Positions 18,801-26,174 are shown, counted from the first letter of the stretch. The stretch is 64,000 bases of DNA from Alphaproteobacteria bacterium UBA6038 (GCA_002429315.1 DIZC01000083.1:1-64000), one strand, 5' to 3'. Notes: a model not told the origin generated them from the sequence alone. Numbers and translations: made by a program.

Positions 18801-19221
18801 CGCTGCGTATTTCGCCTAGCGGCACGGCCGTGGTGGGCGAACCCTGAAAGCTGATCGTTCCCGTGTCAAAGAGTTGACGCTGGTTTGGCCCATTCAAGGT
18901 CCGGGAGCCAGGATCGATCGTCAGCTGCGACGCCGAGCCACTGTTTCCCCGCCCGCCGAATGCCGCTTTCTTGTTGGCGAGATGCACCGTCCATGTGATG
19001 TCCGCTTCCGCCTTCGTGATTTCTTCGGCTGTTTGATCGTCATGGTGGGCAAATATCCGGAACCGGGCCGCCTGGCGCCTTACCCGGCATTGCGAATCCT
19101 TGAATCCGCCCGGCGGGTCTGGATAGGCCCCCGGTAGCTCAGGACCGATGAAAAACTCGTCTGGACTGTTGCCGAGGCGCGCGACACCGATTGCGGGATG
19201 AATCTTATAAGTGGTCGCCAT
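15814..19221 (-). CDS. LodA/GoxA-like CTQ oxidase fused to a VWA domain
   Basis: A 1135-aa protein. Residues 1 to about 480 are LodA/GoxA-like: YKIHPAIGVARLGNSPDEFF at the start, FKDSQCRVRRQAARFRIF, the cofactor-cysteine motif CVGGSMYPGIEAGG (Cys358) and a tryptophan in LPWQADF (Trp420), the spacing expected for a cysteine tryptophylquinone. These enzymes oxidise amino-acid amines and release hydrogen peroxide. After an Ig-like stretch (about 520-600) comes a von Willebrand A domain with the MIDAS motif DRSGSMS at 614-620, then a further beta-rich tail. The start at 19221 has AGGAGG seven bases upstream; an ATG 60 nt earlier is less likely. I know LodA-like proteins mainly without a VWA domain. 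Whether the Asp and His seen near the cofactor in LodA are conserved I cannot confirm. Confidence 0.82.
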   Translation of the reverse strand: MATTYKIHPAIGVARLGNSPDEFFIGPELPGAYPDPPGGFKDSQCRVRRQAARFRIFAHHDDQTAEEITKAEADITWTVHLANKKAAFGGRGNSGSASQLTIDPGSRTLNGPNQRQLFDTGTISFQGSPTTAVPLGEIRSDTENHLIVLGGSGHSASPSSNGLGDFWQNTEWFDDTSDGPVTATIKLLSDNSTPAVAGAWVIVTPPKFSPQQNSIITLYDRVRQVMIQAGLVAEAQTTSYTQDVYPILQRARDIHWVISIPPGAMTWPDPVISDSLRTAIFSSLKKPGGGGDDMPQINPPDHPYDDPLDFQTDRLTVEQYAHMQRWNDNNYANDWVGPPQPQASITTGGLDRAALEACVGGSMYPGIEAGGLPQSASGEYPGLATPSRPIATASNYSEAFRLDHSVLSPGDITAAMALPWQADFRDCAENWWPVPRPNEVTRGGQSNQSWTAGIVGTHEDMVAKWSQLGFVVRQGGQSIEVARCDTASITLLTPVLNFQDVPQGPMGMKRPAALAIVFEVISPSAAVILQYTPTGLPTNPQLTAFNTSVTLGPTAANTIATARFWIVYETGNVGDVLSPQTVTIEDSGGTQSWDIVITGNTVARKTAAAALVLDRSGSMSEDRGDGQSKHASLQQAASIFVDLMLEGDGVGLVCFNQDAQVLQQVVTLGDGSLNDINRGNTKDTINGNGLDPNGETSIGDGIFEGRGILNAAATFDTSSLIVLTDGMENSPRMIADVAPQIDEFTYAVGLGQPQNISVPALQSISGNNGGYLLITGAIGTDNRFLLQKYFLQILAGISNAEIVLDPSGSLIAGQVERVPFQLTSEDAGVDVILLTPATRLIDFRLQAPSGRIIEPWRALSEPGMRFILSEGVSYYRLALPTQLIPNRFDGGGTWNALLTIGKPHLARSDSPDGVDRAILRATPRMTRPTRGAAFRRRAIVSAEQFAAFGPQVAGSSMDATARTLPYSIVVHAYSNVSLRAFAAQDGFEPGARIKVSASLTQSGIPLTDRGRIWVEITRPDTSAATVALVHLADGQFSASFETTMSGVYRLRFRAYGTTSRGQPFTRERTLTAAVWIGGNRPPPPAGSLPGACSLLKCLLGSGGIVSAELERKLQTMGLNVAAARKCLEGLCDHGI

Positions 19222-19367
19222 GAAAACCTCCTGCAACAAGAGCGGATGGGAGACGGCCTCCAATGGATTAAAACTGGACATGCCCGACGGTCGCCTATCG
19301 ACCGTCGCCTACAATCAGGCTCCATCAGTTCGTGCAGGCACAATTGTGCGCGCTCGCCCCGTCCAAA

Positions 19368-21983
19368 TTACCGCAACCCTTCCATCGACAACCGCAACTC
19401 GGGGCTGGTGCTCGGCAAGAGAGAACTCTTCTCGTCGGGTTTGTACCGTGCTGAGACCACGCGCCCACCAGGCAGAATGGCCGCGGAGTTCCAGCTGGCA
19501 CGCCCCGAAGCATCAAGCCGGAGCGGATTGCCGACTGGCTTCCCATCCACCATGAACTGCACCATTCCCGTTGGCGCTCCGCCACCCCCGCTCAGTCGCG
19601 TGACTGTGGCCGTGACAATGGGACCCGGTATCCGGTTCAGGCGATTCACCATGGGCCGCGACAGCGTCAGCGACACGGTGGTGCCGCCGGCCTTGATGAT
19701 CTCGGCAATCTTGTAAGCGTTGACAAAGCCGACCTGTCCGGTCGCCCTCGCGTCGAAGACGCAATCGACATAACGCGTCTTGTTCCTGATTGCGACGCAA
19801 AGCTCCTCAGCCTTTCGCGGATCCATTGGCTTCGCGGGCGGAATGTCTGGAACCACACATGCGCCGGTTTCTGCGGGCCAATTCTTGTTCGTGAATGTTG
19901 CCGTCGAGGTACCGGGAGCATAGTCGAACAGGCTGGTCTGAACGGTCACCCGCCAGGAATCGGCGTAGGTCTGATTGAGTGTGACGAAGCGCGGATGCAG
20001 GGAGGCCGGCATGGCGCCCACGGACGTGCCGTTTGAAAGCAGCGGCAGCCAGCTTCCATCGGCCATGGCTCCCATGATCCCGACCAGACCCGGAGAATGA
20101 TAGACGTCGACATTGAGGACCCAGGCGTTCTGAGGCGGGCCCCACCACCAGCCAATGGCCATCAACGTGGTGCCATCCGCAAAATCCATTTCGATTCCGT
20201 CGCCTGCAGGCGCCTTTATGACACGGCCAGCCGTGCCGAACGTCAGCCCAGCCGCCGGCAACGCGGTGAGCGCACCATCGACACGCAATTCCATCGGGTT
20301 GGAATTCGATCCGTTTCCTGGTCCGCGCTGATAGGTGATCCGGTGATTACCCATGCGTACGGCGACCGCCGAATTTAAGCTCACGCAGGTCGTCAGCCCT
20401 GTGTAGCTGTCGAACCAGCCGGTGGCGGTCGAAACAGGAGACTGGCGAGTCTGGATTTCCAAGCCGCCATAGTCGCGCAGAGCCACAAACTCTCCGGCAC
20501 TCTGAAAGTTGTAGAGCTTTTGATCCACGGTCGTAATGTGCGGATCGCCCTCGTTCGCAGCAGGGCCTCCGGTTACAGTGTCTGTGTAGGCGTCGTACCG
20601 CGATGTGGTGTCCGGATTACTATCAGTTACACCCGGCGCAGGCCCGGAAAGATTTGAATCGTCTGCCCAGATCGGATGCAGACCGCCGATTTGTCCAATG
20701 CCCGGCGTAAAATTGTAATCGAGGCCCGAATAGTCGCCGAACTGGATGTCGGCTTGGCCGGCCACCGGCGGATTTGAGCCCGTCCCTGTCGACAAGCCGT
20801 CGCCAACCTGACCATTGGCTAGGAAACTAGGCGTGGCGCCGAGAGGAGTTGCGATCGTGCAGAACTCTTCCATCGAGGAATCGGGCGCAGAATTGCGGGC
20901 ATCGTGCCAGCACACGCCGATGTTTCCCGATTGCGGATTGCTGGCGATGCGCGGCAGGAACTGGCTGTGACCCGACGCATCATCGCTTGCAGTGATAGGC
21001 GCACTCCAGGTTGCGCCATCATTGTCGGAGAACCGCACTTTGATATCGGTGTCGCTGCTGCCGACGGCGGGACTGTCGGTGTAAACCAAATACAGCCGTC
21101 CGAAATGCGGGCTCGAGGGATTGCGGTCGTAGGCAAATCCTGCTTCCGCATCCACGGAGCGCACGTTCTGGGGCGTGATGAAAGCAAACCCGCCCACATT
21201 GGTTGACGTTGCTGTGACCGCCGAGGCGAAATTTGAAGCTCCGGTGCCGTCAGGATCGGTATTCACCAATATGTTGGCAGGACCGGCCCCGCCGCTCGGG
21301 CTTTCGCAGGTCTGCACGACTTTTCCGTTCGGGGCCACGATGATGTCGCCGAAACTGCAGCCACTGGTGCCAGAGATATTCTGAAGCGGGTTGAATGCGC
21401 CTACCGCGCCCAGCCCTGTTACCGTGGCGCCGCGCGCCACCATGGCACCGCTCTGGTTCCACACAACCCAGACCTGAACGGTGCCGGGCGCGGTGCCGGG
21501 ACCCACCGCGACGGTGGGCTGATCGACGCTGGCAGGACCGAACGTTGCAGCAGTTGTGAACGTCAGCCCGCCATCGGTGCTGAGAAGGGTCACGATATTC
21601 TGCAGCGTGCTGTCGATATAGGTGACAAACAGGTTGCCGAATGTGTCCCAGGCCAGCGACGGATCGCAGCAAGCGGCAGCGCCCAGACCAGGCGTGCCAT
21701 CCGCGATGGTTTTGTTTGCGTTCCAGGGCGAGTTCCATGTGCTACCCTGAGTGGTGCTGCGCGCCGCGAAAAGACCGCCAGTCGAGTTGTTGCAGGCGGC
21801 GAACAATTGCGTATTGTTGGCCGGATTTTTGACGATCGCACACTCGTTTTGGTAATTCGCTTTCTGGGAGACGTTCACGTTTCCGTTGTGTGCGATCTGG
21901 GCATGAGAGTTGCCCGTGAACAGGAGGAGCGCCGATCCGAGAATTGCAGAGATATTGCAGCTCTTGCGCATCTTCATCTCCAT
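19368..21983 (-). CDS. Secreted sialidase-fold / VWD / Ig-like protein
   Basis: An exported protein of about 870 aa. The N-terminus has a Sec signal peptide (ILGSALLLFTGNSHAQ). Residues 30-450 hold repeated BNR/Asp-box-like segments (STDGGLTFTT, SDNDGATWSAPI) of a sialidase-type propeller. GDPHITTVDQKLYNFQSAGE begins a von Willebrand factor D domain, and an Ig-like domain (VTATVTRLSGG, then GMVQFMVDGKPVG) closes the protein. The start is uncertain: three ATGs lie within 12 nt, and the frame is open to 22010. It sits between the SNase-like gene and the LodA-like gene and probably shares their transcript. A role in binding surfaces or glycoproteins is inferred; enzymatic sialidase activity is not established. 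Confidence 0.75.
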   Translation of the reverse strand: MEMKMRKSCNISAILGSALLLFTGNSHAQIAHNGNVNVSQKANYQNECAIVKNPANNTQLFAACNNSTGGLFAARSTTQGSTWNSPWNANKTIADGTPGLGAAACCDPSLAWDTFGNLFVTYIDSTLQNIVTLLSTDGGLTFTTAATFGPASVDQPTVAVGPGTAPGTVQVWVVWNQSGAMVARGATVTGLGAVGAFNPLQNISGTSGCSFGDIIVAPNGKVVQTCESPSGGAGPANILVNTDPDGTGASNFASAVTATSTNVGGFAFITPQNVRSVDAEAGFAYDRNPSSPHFGRLYLVYTDSPAVGSSDTDIKVRFSDNDGATWSAPITASDDASGHSQFLPRIASNPQSGNIGVCWHDARNSAPDSSMEEFCTIATPLGATPSFLANGQVGDGLSTGTGSNPPVAGQADIQFGDYSGLDYNFTPGIGQIGGLHPIWADDSNLSGPAPGVTDSNPDTTSRYDAYTDTVTGGPAANEGDPHITTVDQKLYNFQSAGEFVALRDYGGLEIQTRQSPVSTATGWFDSYTGLTTCVSLNSAVAVRMGNHRITYQRGPGNGSNSNPMELRVDGALTALPAAGLTFGTAGRVIKAPAGDGIEMDFADGTTLMAIGWWWGPPQNAWVLNVDVYHSPGLVGIMGAMADGSWLPLLSNGTSVGAMPASLHPRFVTLNQTYADSWRVTVQTSLFDYAPGTSTATFTNKNWPAETGACVVPDIPPAKPMDPRKAEELCVAIRNKTRYVDCVFDARATGQVGFVNAYKIAEIIKAGGTTVSLTLSRPMVNRLNRIPGPIVTATVTRLSGGGGAPTGMVQFMVDGKPVGNPLRLDASGRASWNSAAILPGGRVVSARYKPDEKSSLLPSTSPELRLSMEGLR

Positions 21984-21991
21984 TCCATCTG

Positions 21992-22468
21992 TTAGCGCCC
22001 TGGGGACCACAAGCCGCGCCGCCCGCGCCGGGCTTCCAGCTCGGCGGCCGACAATTCCTTGTAGGTGTAGTCGAAGCCCTTGTGCCGCTGGAGCAATCCG
22101 GCGCGGACCAGCTCTAGTCCCACATCCTTAAGTCCCACTTCCCGGTCATCCGTTTGTAGCCGACCAACCATCACCCCGTTCCGGTCCCGATAATAGAATC
22201 GGAGCCTGGCCTTCCTGTTCAGCGTCAGTCGGGAGACAAAGGACTCTGCAGCCTTGGAAATCTGCAATGCGCGCGGGACTTCCACCCCGACCAGACGAAT
22301 GTTGCGGCTGCTTCGTCCGTAGTCCAATGTCAGCAAAGTGGGACTCTTTACGGCCACCACGGTGCCGTAGATTGAATCTCCGGCTTGCGCGGACCGAAGC
22401 GAACCGGGATTTAAGGTCGCGAACGCGAACAACATTGTTACAAGGCAGAGAAACCGGCGGACAGCCAT
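21992..22468 (-). CDS. Secreted SNase-like (thermonuclease) protein
   Basis: A 158-aa protein with a signal peptide ending SLRSAQAG and a staphylococcal-nuclease OB-fold: DSIYGTVVAVKSPTLLTLDY, IRLVGVEVPRALQISKAAE, FVSRLTLNRKARLRFY, and a C-terminal LEARRGRRGLWSP typical of the family. SNase-like enzymes cut DNA and RNA with calcium. Only some catalytic positions look canonical, so activity is uncertain. It is the first gene of the minus-strand operon leading to the LodA/LodB pair. Confidence 0.8.
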   Translation of the reverse strand: MAVRRFLCLVTMLFAFATLNPGSLRSAQAGDSIYGTVVAVKSPTLLTLDYGRSSRNIRLVGVEVPRALQISKAAESFVSRLTLNRKARLRFYYRDRNGVMVGRLQTDDREVGLKDVGLELVRAGLLQRHKGFDYTYKELSAAELEARRGRRGLWSPGR

Positions 22469-22610
22469 ATGACCCCCTTCAGCTGCAAGCGCTCTCTTTT
22501 TGAACGAGCGCCATGCCGAGATTGCTGAATAGCCGGACGGCCAATTAGAGTCTAAAGTCGCCGTCTAGCCTTACAGCACACCCCACGGCACCAATATTTA
22601 CACGAAGACT

Positions 22611-22630
22611 AATTCAACACAAGTTGAATT
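22611..22630. promoter_or_regulatory. Perfect inverted repeat in AT-rich gap
   Basis: AATTCAAC, loop ACAA, GTTGAATT: an 8-bp perfect stem in an unusually AT-rich intergenic stretch between the divergent SNase/LodA and radical SAM operons. It has no long T-run, so an operator or RNA hairpin is as likely as a terminator. Confidence 0.4.
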
Positions 22631-22651
22631 TTCTCAGCAAGGTAGAAGACA

Positions 22652-22792
22652 ATGGGAAACTGGATTTTCTGCGGGTTTTCTAGCAATATCAGCGTCTTAA
22701 ATACTATTCAAAAAGACCTTCGCGGTTCACCGCGCTTCGCCGGTCGAACTGCTCGCGAGGAGAATTACGAGATTATCTCTTGCTCCCGGTGA
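22652..22792 (+). CDS. Possible 46-aa peptide
   Basis: ATG to TGA, beginning MGNWIFCGFSSNISVLNTIQ and ending NYEIISCSR. An AAGG lies about 9 nt before the ATG. Base composition in its first half is much lower in GC than the neighbours. I recognise no family. It could be a small peptide linked to the radical SAM operon or simply chance. Confidence is low because of its length. Confidence 0.25.
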   Translation: MGNWIFCGFSSNISVLNTIQKDLRGSPRFAGRTAREENYEIISCSR

Positions 22793-23064
22793 AGGGGCAA
22801 CCGTCATGGCGCGAATTGATCTCGCTTTCATTCGTCCGATGACCGAGTTCGCAACGCACCGCATCTTGGAGAGCTCGTGGTATTTCAGGCCAAACCCGAG
22901 CGCGACTATGGCGGCCGCTAGAATGAAACCCGTAGAGCAGGACCCTTTGCAGCAGCCGATAGGTTTGATCAGGCGGGAGCCAGACCAAAGAACAGAAACA
23001 AGGCAAAGCCCGCCAAAACGAGCGGGTCCTGCAGATAAGGCGCTAGCTTCTCAAACGACAGCAC
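22727..23064 (-). pseudogene. Decayed small membrane protein
   Basis: Read from a GTG at 23064, the frame gives LSFEKLAPYLQDPLVLAGFA followed by LFLFFGL, a membrane helix, and then stops. Other frames continue with RLIKPIG, LLQRVLLYGF and ILAAAIVALGFGLKYHEL, a second helix. This two-helix layout resembles a common bacterial membrane domain often attached to repeat proteins. At least two frame changes in under 100 nt show that it is a remnant. Confidence 0.5.
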
Positions 23065-23120
23065 GCGGTCCCCTCTCGTGGCGCTCCCCTCGCGAGCGCA
23101 GTCACCTTTACATCCTTCGA

Positions 23121-23149
23121 TTGTACAGCGCCCGCCGTTGCTGTACATT
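23121..23149 (+). promoter_or_regulatory. Promoter with embedded dyad for the radical SAM operon
   Basis: TTGTAC (23121-23126), a 17-bp spacer and TACATT (23144-23149) form a good sigma-70-type promoter. A perfect dyad, TGTACAGC-N10-GCTGTACA (23122-23147), spans the spacer and parts of both boxes. A repressor or MerR-type activator bound there would control the operon. The predicted transcript starts about 20 nt before the GGAGG ribosome-binding site at 23166. Confidence 0.6.
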
Positions 23150-23175
23150 CAACGAGGGTATACGTGGAGGGTCGT

Positions 23176-23384
23176 ATGGCAAGCAAAGCCGCGCGCCCGC
23201 GCCGAAAAAGAAATCGCCGGCCGTCAACCAAAGGCTGCTCAAAGAGCTTCAGAAATACTTGGCAAACTCGCCGGCCGAGATCCTCGGCCACATAGAGGCG
23301 CCTGCCTATTGCTGCTCGGACGGCACGGTGGCACTGGTGAAGATCGACAGGGGGCGATCCGGCCCCGGATCGCTAAGTGCCTGA
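23176..23384 (+). CDS. Short Cys-Cys protein ahead of radical SAM pair (frameshifted)
   Basis: The ATG at 23176 has GGAGG at ideal spacing and a promoter upstream, but its own frame stops after 39 codons. The frame that ends at 23384 reads well: KKKSPAVNQRLLKELQKYLA, then PAEILGHIEAPAYCCSDGTV and ALVKIDRGR. Its stop overlaps the GTG start of the first radical SAM gene by 8 nt, a coupling arrangement. One extra A in the A5 run (about 23207-23213), or a -1 slip there, joins both parts into one 69-aa protein. Helical N-terminal part plus a C-terminal Cys-Cys segment would suit a RiPP precursor; an accessory protein is the alternative. I do not recognise the family. Confidence 0.55.
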
Positions 23385-24762
23385 CCGGCGGCTCCGTCTT
23401 GATGCCCGGCGCGCAGAGCCTGATCGCTTCCTGCAGCCGGACGTGGAGATAGCTTGGGCGAATGGACGCTTCGAGCTCCGCAGACAGGGCGTCGATGTCT
23501 CCCACAAGCTCTGGCCCGCTGAGGCGCTGGCGCTTCTCCTGTTGGCGCAAGAGGGTCGGGAAGAGCCGGTCGCAGAGGCGCTCGCGCCGCTTGGGCCATT
23601 GTTCTCCGCCTCTCTTGCGCACGTCCTGACACGTTTCTCTTCTTATCTGGGAAACGGACAGCAGCGCATTTTCAACCCGTCCGCGTGGGGAGAACGCCTC
23701 CAGGAGGCGCGGCCGGTCAACCGCAAGCGGGAGGAGGCGCCTGCGTCCATTACCTGGATGGTGACGCTCGAGTGCAATCGCCGCTGCCCCTACTGCTTCT
23801 ACCGCATTCTCCCGGTCGACGACGGTCCCCCGGGCCAACCATCCGATTCCACGTTGGGTACAGCCGAGGCGCTCTCCGTAATCTCAGAGATGGGCAAGAT
23901 TGGGGTCGCCGATTTGTATTTTACCGGCGGTGAGCCGCTCCTTCGTGGCGATCTGCCAGATCTCATTGCTGCTGCTTCAGCCCGCGGTATCCGCGCTCAC
24001 GTGGTCACCAAGTATGCGATAACCGCGGAGCTTGCCTCGCGCTTGGTAGGCGCCCGCCTTCACGATCTGACAATCTCGCTCGATGACATTCGCGAGGACG
24101 TGACGCGTCGCCTGACCGGAGCCGTGGGGTACGCCGGGCAGGCACTGCGCAGCATCGAGCACTGCCTGGCAGCCGGCCTTGATGTGGAGGTCAATGCAGT
24201 CGTAACCCGTCTCAACGCGGACGGGTTGCGAGAACTTGCGACGCGTTTGGCGCAGATAGGCGTCTCGAAGCTGTCAATCAGCGCGATGCAGCCACCGTAC
24301 TTCCGAAACGCCAACGTGGGCCGGCTGGAAACTGCCGCCGCCGTCGACGGGATCATCGATGATTTGAAAGGCTTGCTTGGAACGCAGATGGCAATCAGCC
24401 GCGGAGGTGCCGCTCCAGCGGATCAAGCCGGGAGTCCCCGGTTCGCGCCAGACCTAGTCTGCGAGGTCGGAATCCGGTCGCTCGATCTTCTCCCGAACGG
24501 GGACGTGACTCGCTGCCACTACCTGCCGCACCGCCCCGATCTCGTGTTGGGTTCCATCAAGCGCGCCAGCATACTCGAGATCTGGCGTTCCGCCGGTCTC
24601 GCTCAGTTCGTGGACCCGCCGCGCGAAGCCTATCTCGAGACGTCCTGCGACAGCTGTGGAGGCTTCGCAAGCTGTAACGCTCGTGGCCGGTGCGTCGCGT
24701 CGGCGATTCTCGAACATGGCCGCCCCTTCGCGCCTGACGCGTTTTGCCAGCGGGTAGCGTAG
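23377..24762 (+). CDS. Radical SAM/SPASM enzyme 1
   Basis: A 461-aa protein starting at GTG. Residues 1-125 form an unidentified N-terminal domain. The radical SAM cluster motif CNRRCPYC is at 133-140, followed by YFTGGEPLLRGDLPDL. The C-terminal SPASM domain shows CEVGIRSLDLLPNGDVTRC and CDSCGGFASCNARGRC, enough cysteines for auxiliary iron-sulfur clusters. Such enzymes typically install carbon-carbon, thioether or epimer modifications in ribosomal peptides, or mature enzymes such as quinohemoprotein amine dehydrogenase. It is followed directly by a paralogue. No peptidase or exporter is next to the pair. Confidence 0.88.
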   Translation: MPDRRLRLDARRAEPDRFLQPDVEIAWANGRFELRRQGVDVSHKLWPAEALALLLLAQEGREEPVAEALAPLGPLFSASLAHVLTRFSSYLGNGQQRIFNPSAWGERLQEARPVNRKREEAPASITWMVTLECNRRCPYCFYRILPVDDGPPGQPSDSTLGTAEALSVISEMGKIGVADLYFTGGEPLLRGDLPDLIAAASARGIRAHVVTKYAITAELASRLVGARLHDLTISLDDIREDVTRRLTGAVGYAGQALRSIEHCLAAGLDVEVNAVVTRLNADGLRELATRLAQIGVSKLSISAMQPPYFRNANVGRLETAAAVDGIIDDLKGLLGTQMAISRGGAAPADQAGSPRFAPDLVCEVGIRSLDLLPNGDVTRCHYLPHRPDLVLGSIKRASILEIWRSAGLAQFVDPPREAYLETSCDSCGGFASCNARGRCVASAILEHGRPFAPDAFCQRVA

Positions 24763-26133
24763 ATGGCTATCCGGCTCCGTTCCACATTCGAGACGGTGGT
24801 ACAGCGCGACCGCGCCTTCATCCGACGCCGAACGGACGGGGCGTCGGTCGCGGCCCTTGAACCGATCGAAGTTACGCTTCTCGGCTATGCCGAATCCGCT
24901 CTATCGCCCGCAAACGCGCGCCTTGCGGTTGAGGCTGAGCTTGGCCCGCGAGGACTGATTGCGCTCAGCCGTGTGCTCAATCGTCTGCAGCCTTTGCTGG
25001 AGGATGGCCGCGAAGAGGACGGCCTTCGCACGCTTATGCACCGACGTGGCCTTCTGCCTCACCCGCCCAGCGGGATGCGACAGCTACCTGGCCCGAAGAT
25101 CCTCCATTGGATGGTCACAGCCGTTTGCCCGCGGCGCTGCGCCTACTGCTATGCCGAGCCGCGCCATGGCAACCGTGCTGACGATTCGATGCTCTCGCGA
25201 GAGCGGCTGCAGATACTTCTCGCTGAAGCCGCGGAGCTCGGGGCCAGCGGCATCCTATTCTCTGGCTCTGAGGCGTTCCTCAGGCCAGATCTCCCCGAGA
25301 TCATCGGCGATGCGCGACGGCAGGGCCTTGAGACGCTTACGACCACCAAACATCCGATCTCTCGCGCGCTTGCGGAGCGCTTGGCGGCGGCCGGACTGCC
25401 ATGCCTGTCTCTCTCGGTTGACACGCTGGATCCTGCGCTCTCGCGCCGATTGATCGGTAGCGCCGCCTATCCGGGCCAGGTGGCGCGAAGCGTCGAGAGC
25501 CTCACGGCCGCCGGCCTTCGCTTTGCAATCCAGGCCGTGCTGACGCCCGAGACGGCTCAGTACGTGTACGAGCTTGCCGAGTTCGCGGAGCGCCGTCGCG
25601 CCGCCGCACTTCAATTGGTCCCTTTCGAGCGCGTGCGCCGTCCCATACGCCGAATCAACCAGGCCGCCATGCAGGTGGACGGCACGACTGCGAAGCAGGT
25701 GACCGAGAAACTCCAACGGCAGCACCCAAGTCTCAAGGTGACCCTCTTTCGAAAGGGCGGCGCAGAGGCATGTGACGATCTCCATTGCGATATCGGCGGG
25801 ACCAAACTTTTCTTCACTCCCGAAGGGCGGACACACCGCTGCTACAAGCTCACGGACGACGCTGGCCTCTACGGCCTCGACCTGCGGACCCACAGCATTG
25901 CCGCAGCTTGGCACGATTCAATCTTCAACGGCGGTCTCGTTCCTGCGACTAAAGACTATGCAGGCACCCCTTGCAGCGGCTGCGGAAATTTCGGCGGTTG
26001 CAACGCGAGCGGCAGATGCATCTATCAAGCGCAGGTGGATCACGGCGCTTATGCCGCACCAGATCGTGATTGCGATCGGGGCCGAGCCGCGCTTGAGGCT
26101 CGCCAGTCGTCGCCTCCACTGGCCCCCTTGTAG
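24763..26133 (+). CDS. Radical SAM/SPASM enzyme 2
   Basis: A 456-aa paralogue of the preceding gene, starting the base after its stop. The layout matches: N-terminal domain with AFIRRRTDGASV, cluster motif CPRRCAYC near residue 126, GILFSGSEAFLRPDLPEI (a GSE variant of the usual GGE motif), and a SPASM end with CDIGGTKLFFTPEG and CSGCGNFGGCNASGRC. Two adjacent, related but divergent SPASM enzymes suggest two different modifications on one substrate, or a heterodimer. The altered GSE motif is worth noting. The His-Xaa-Ser system also has two radical SAM enzymes, but its repeat protein is absent here. Confidence 0.87.
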   Translation: MAIRLRSTFETVVQRDRAFIRRRTDGASVAALEPIEVTLLGYAESALSPANARLAVEAELGPRGLIALSRVLNRLQPLLEDGREEDGLRTLMHRRGLLPHPPSGMRQLPGPKILHWMVTAVCPRRCAYCYAEPRHGNRADDSMLSRERLQILLAEAAELGASGILFSGSEAFLRPDLPEIIGDARRQGLETLTTTKHPISRALAERLAAAGLPCLSLSVDTLDPALSRRLIGSAAYPGQVARSVESLTAAGLRFAIQAVLTPETAQYVYELAEFAERRRAAALQLVPFERVRRPIRRINQAAMQVDGTTAKQVTEKLQRQHPSLKVTLFRKGGAEACDDLHCDIGGTKLFFTPEGRTHRCYKLTDDAGLYGLDLRTHSIAAAWHDSIFNGGLVPATKDYAGTPCSGCGNFGGCNASGRCIYQAQVDHGAYAAPDRDCDRGRAALEARQSSPPLAPL

Positions 26134-26174
26134 CCGGGCATGCAAATCGTCGGGCAAGGCTTCGCCCGCTTTCT

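Noticed and set aside
22806..23384. 192-aa plus-strand ORF covering the whole region before the radical SAM genes
   Set aside because: Only its last 60 codons look like protein; the upstream part is antisense to a decayed membrane protein, and the promoter with ribosome-binding site lies inside it.
23377..26133. Assignment to the His-Xaa-Ser (HxsB/HxsC) system
   Set aside because: That system has a His-Xaa-Ser repeat protein and HxsD, neither of which is present near these genes.
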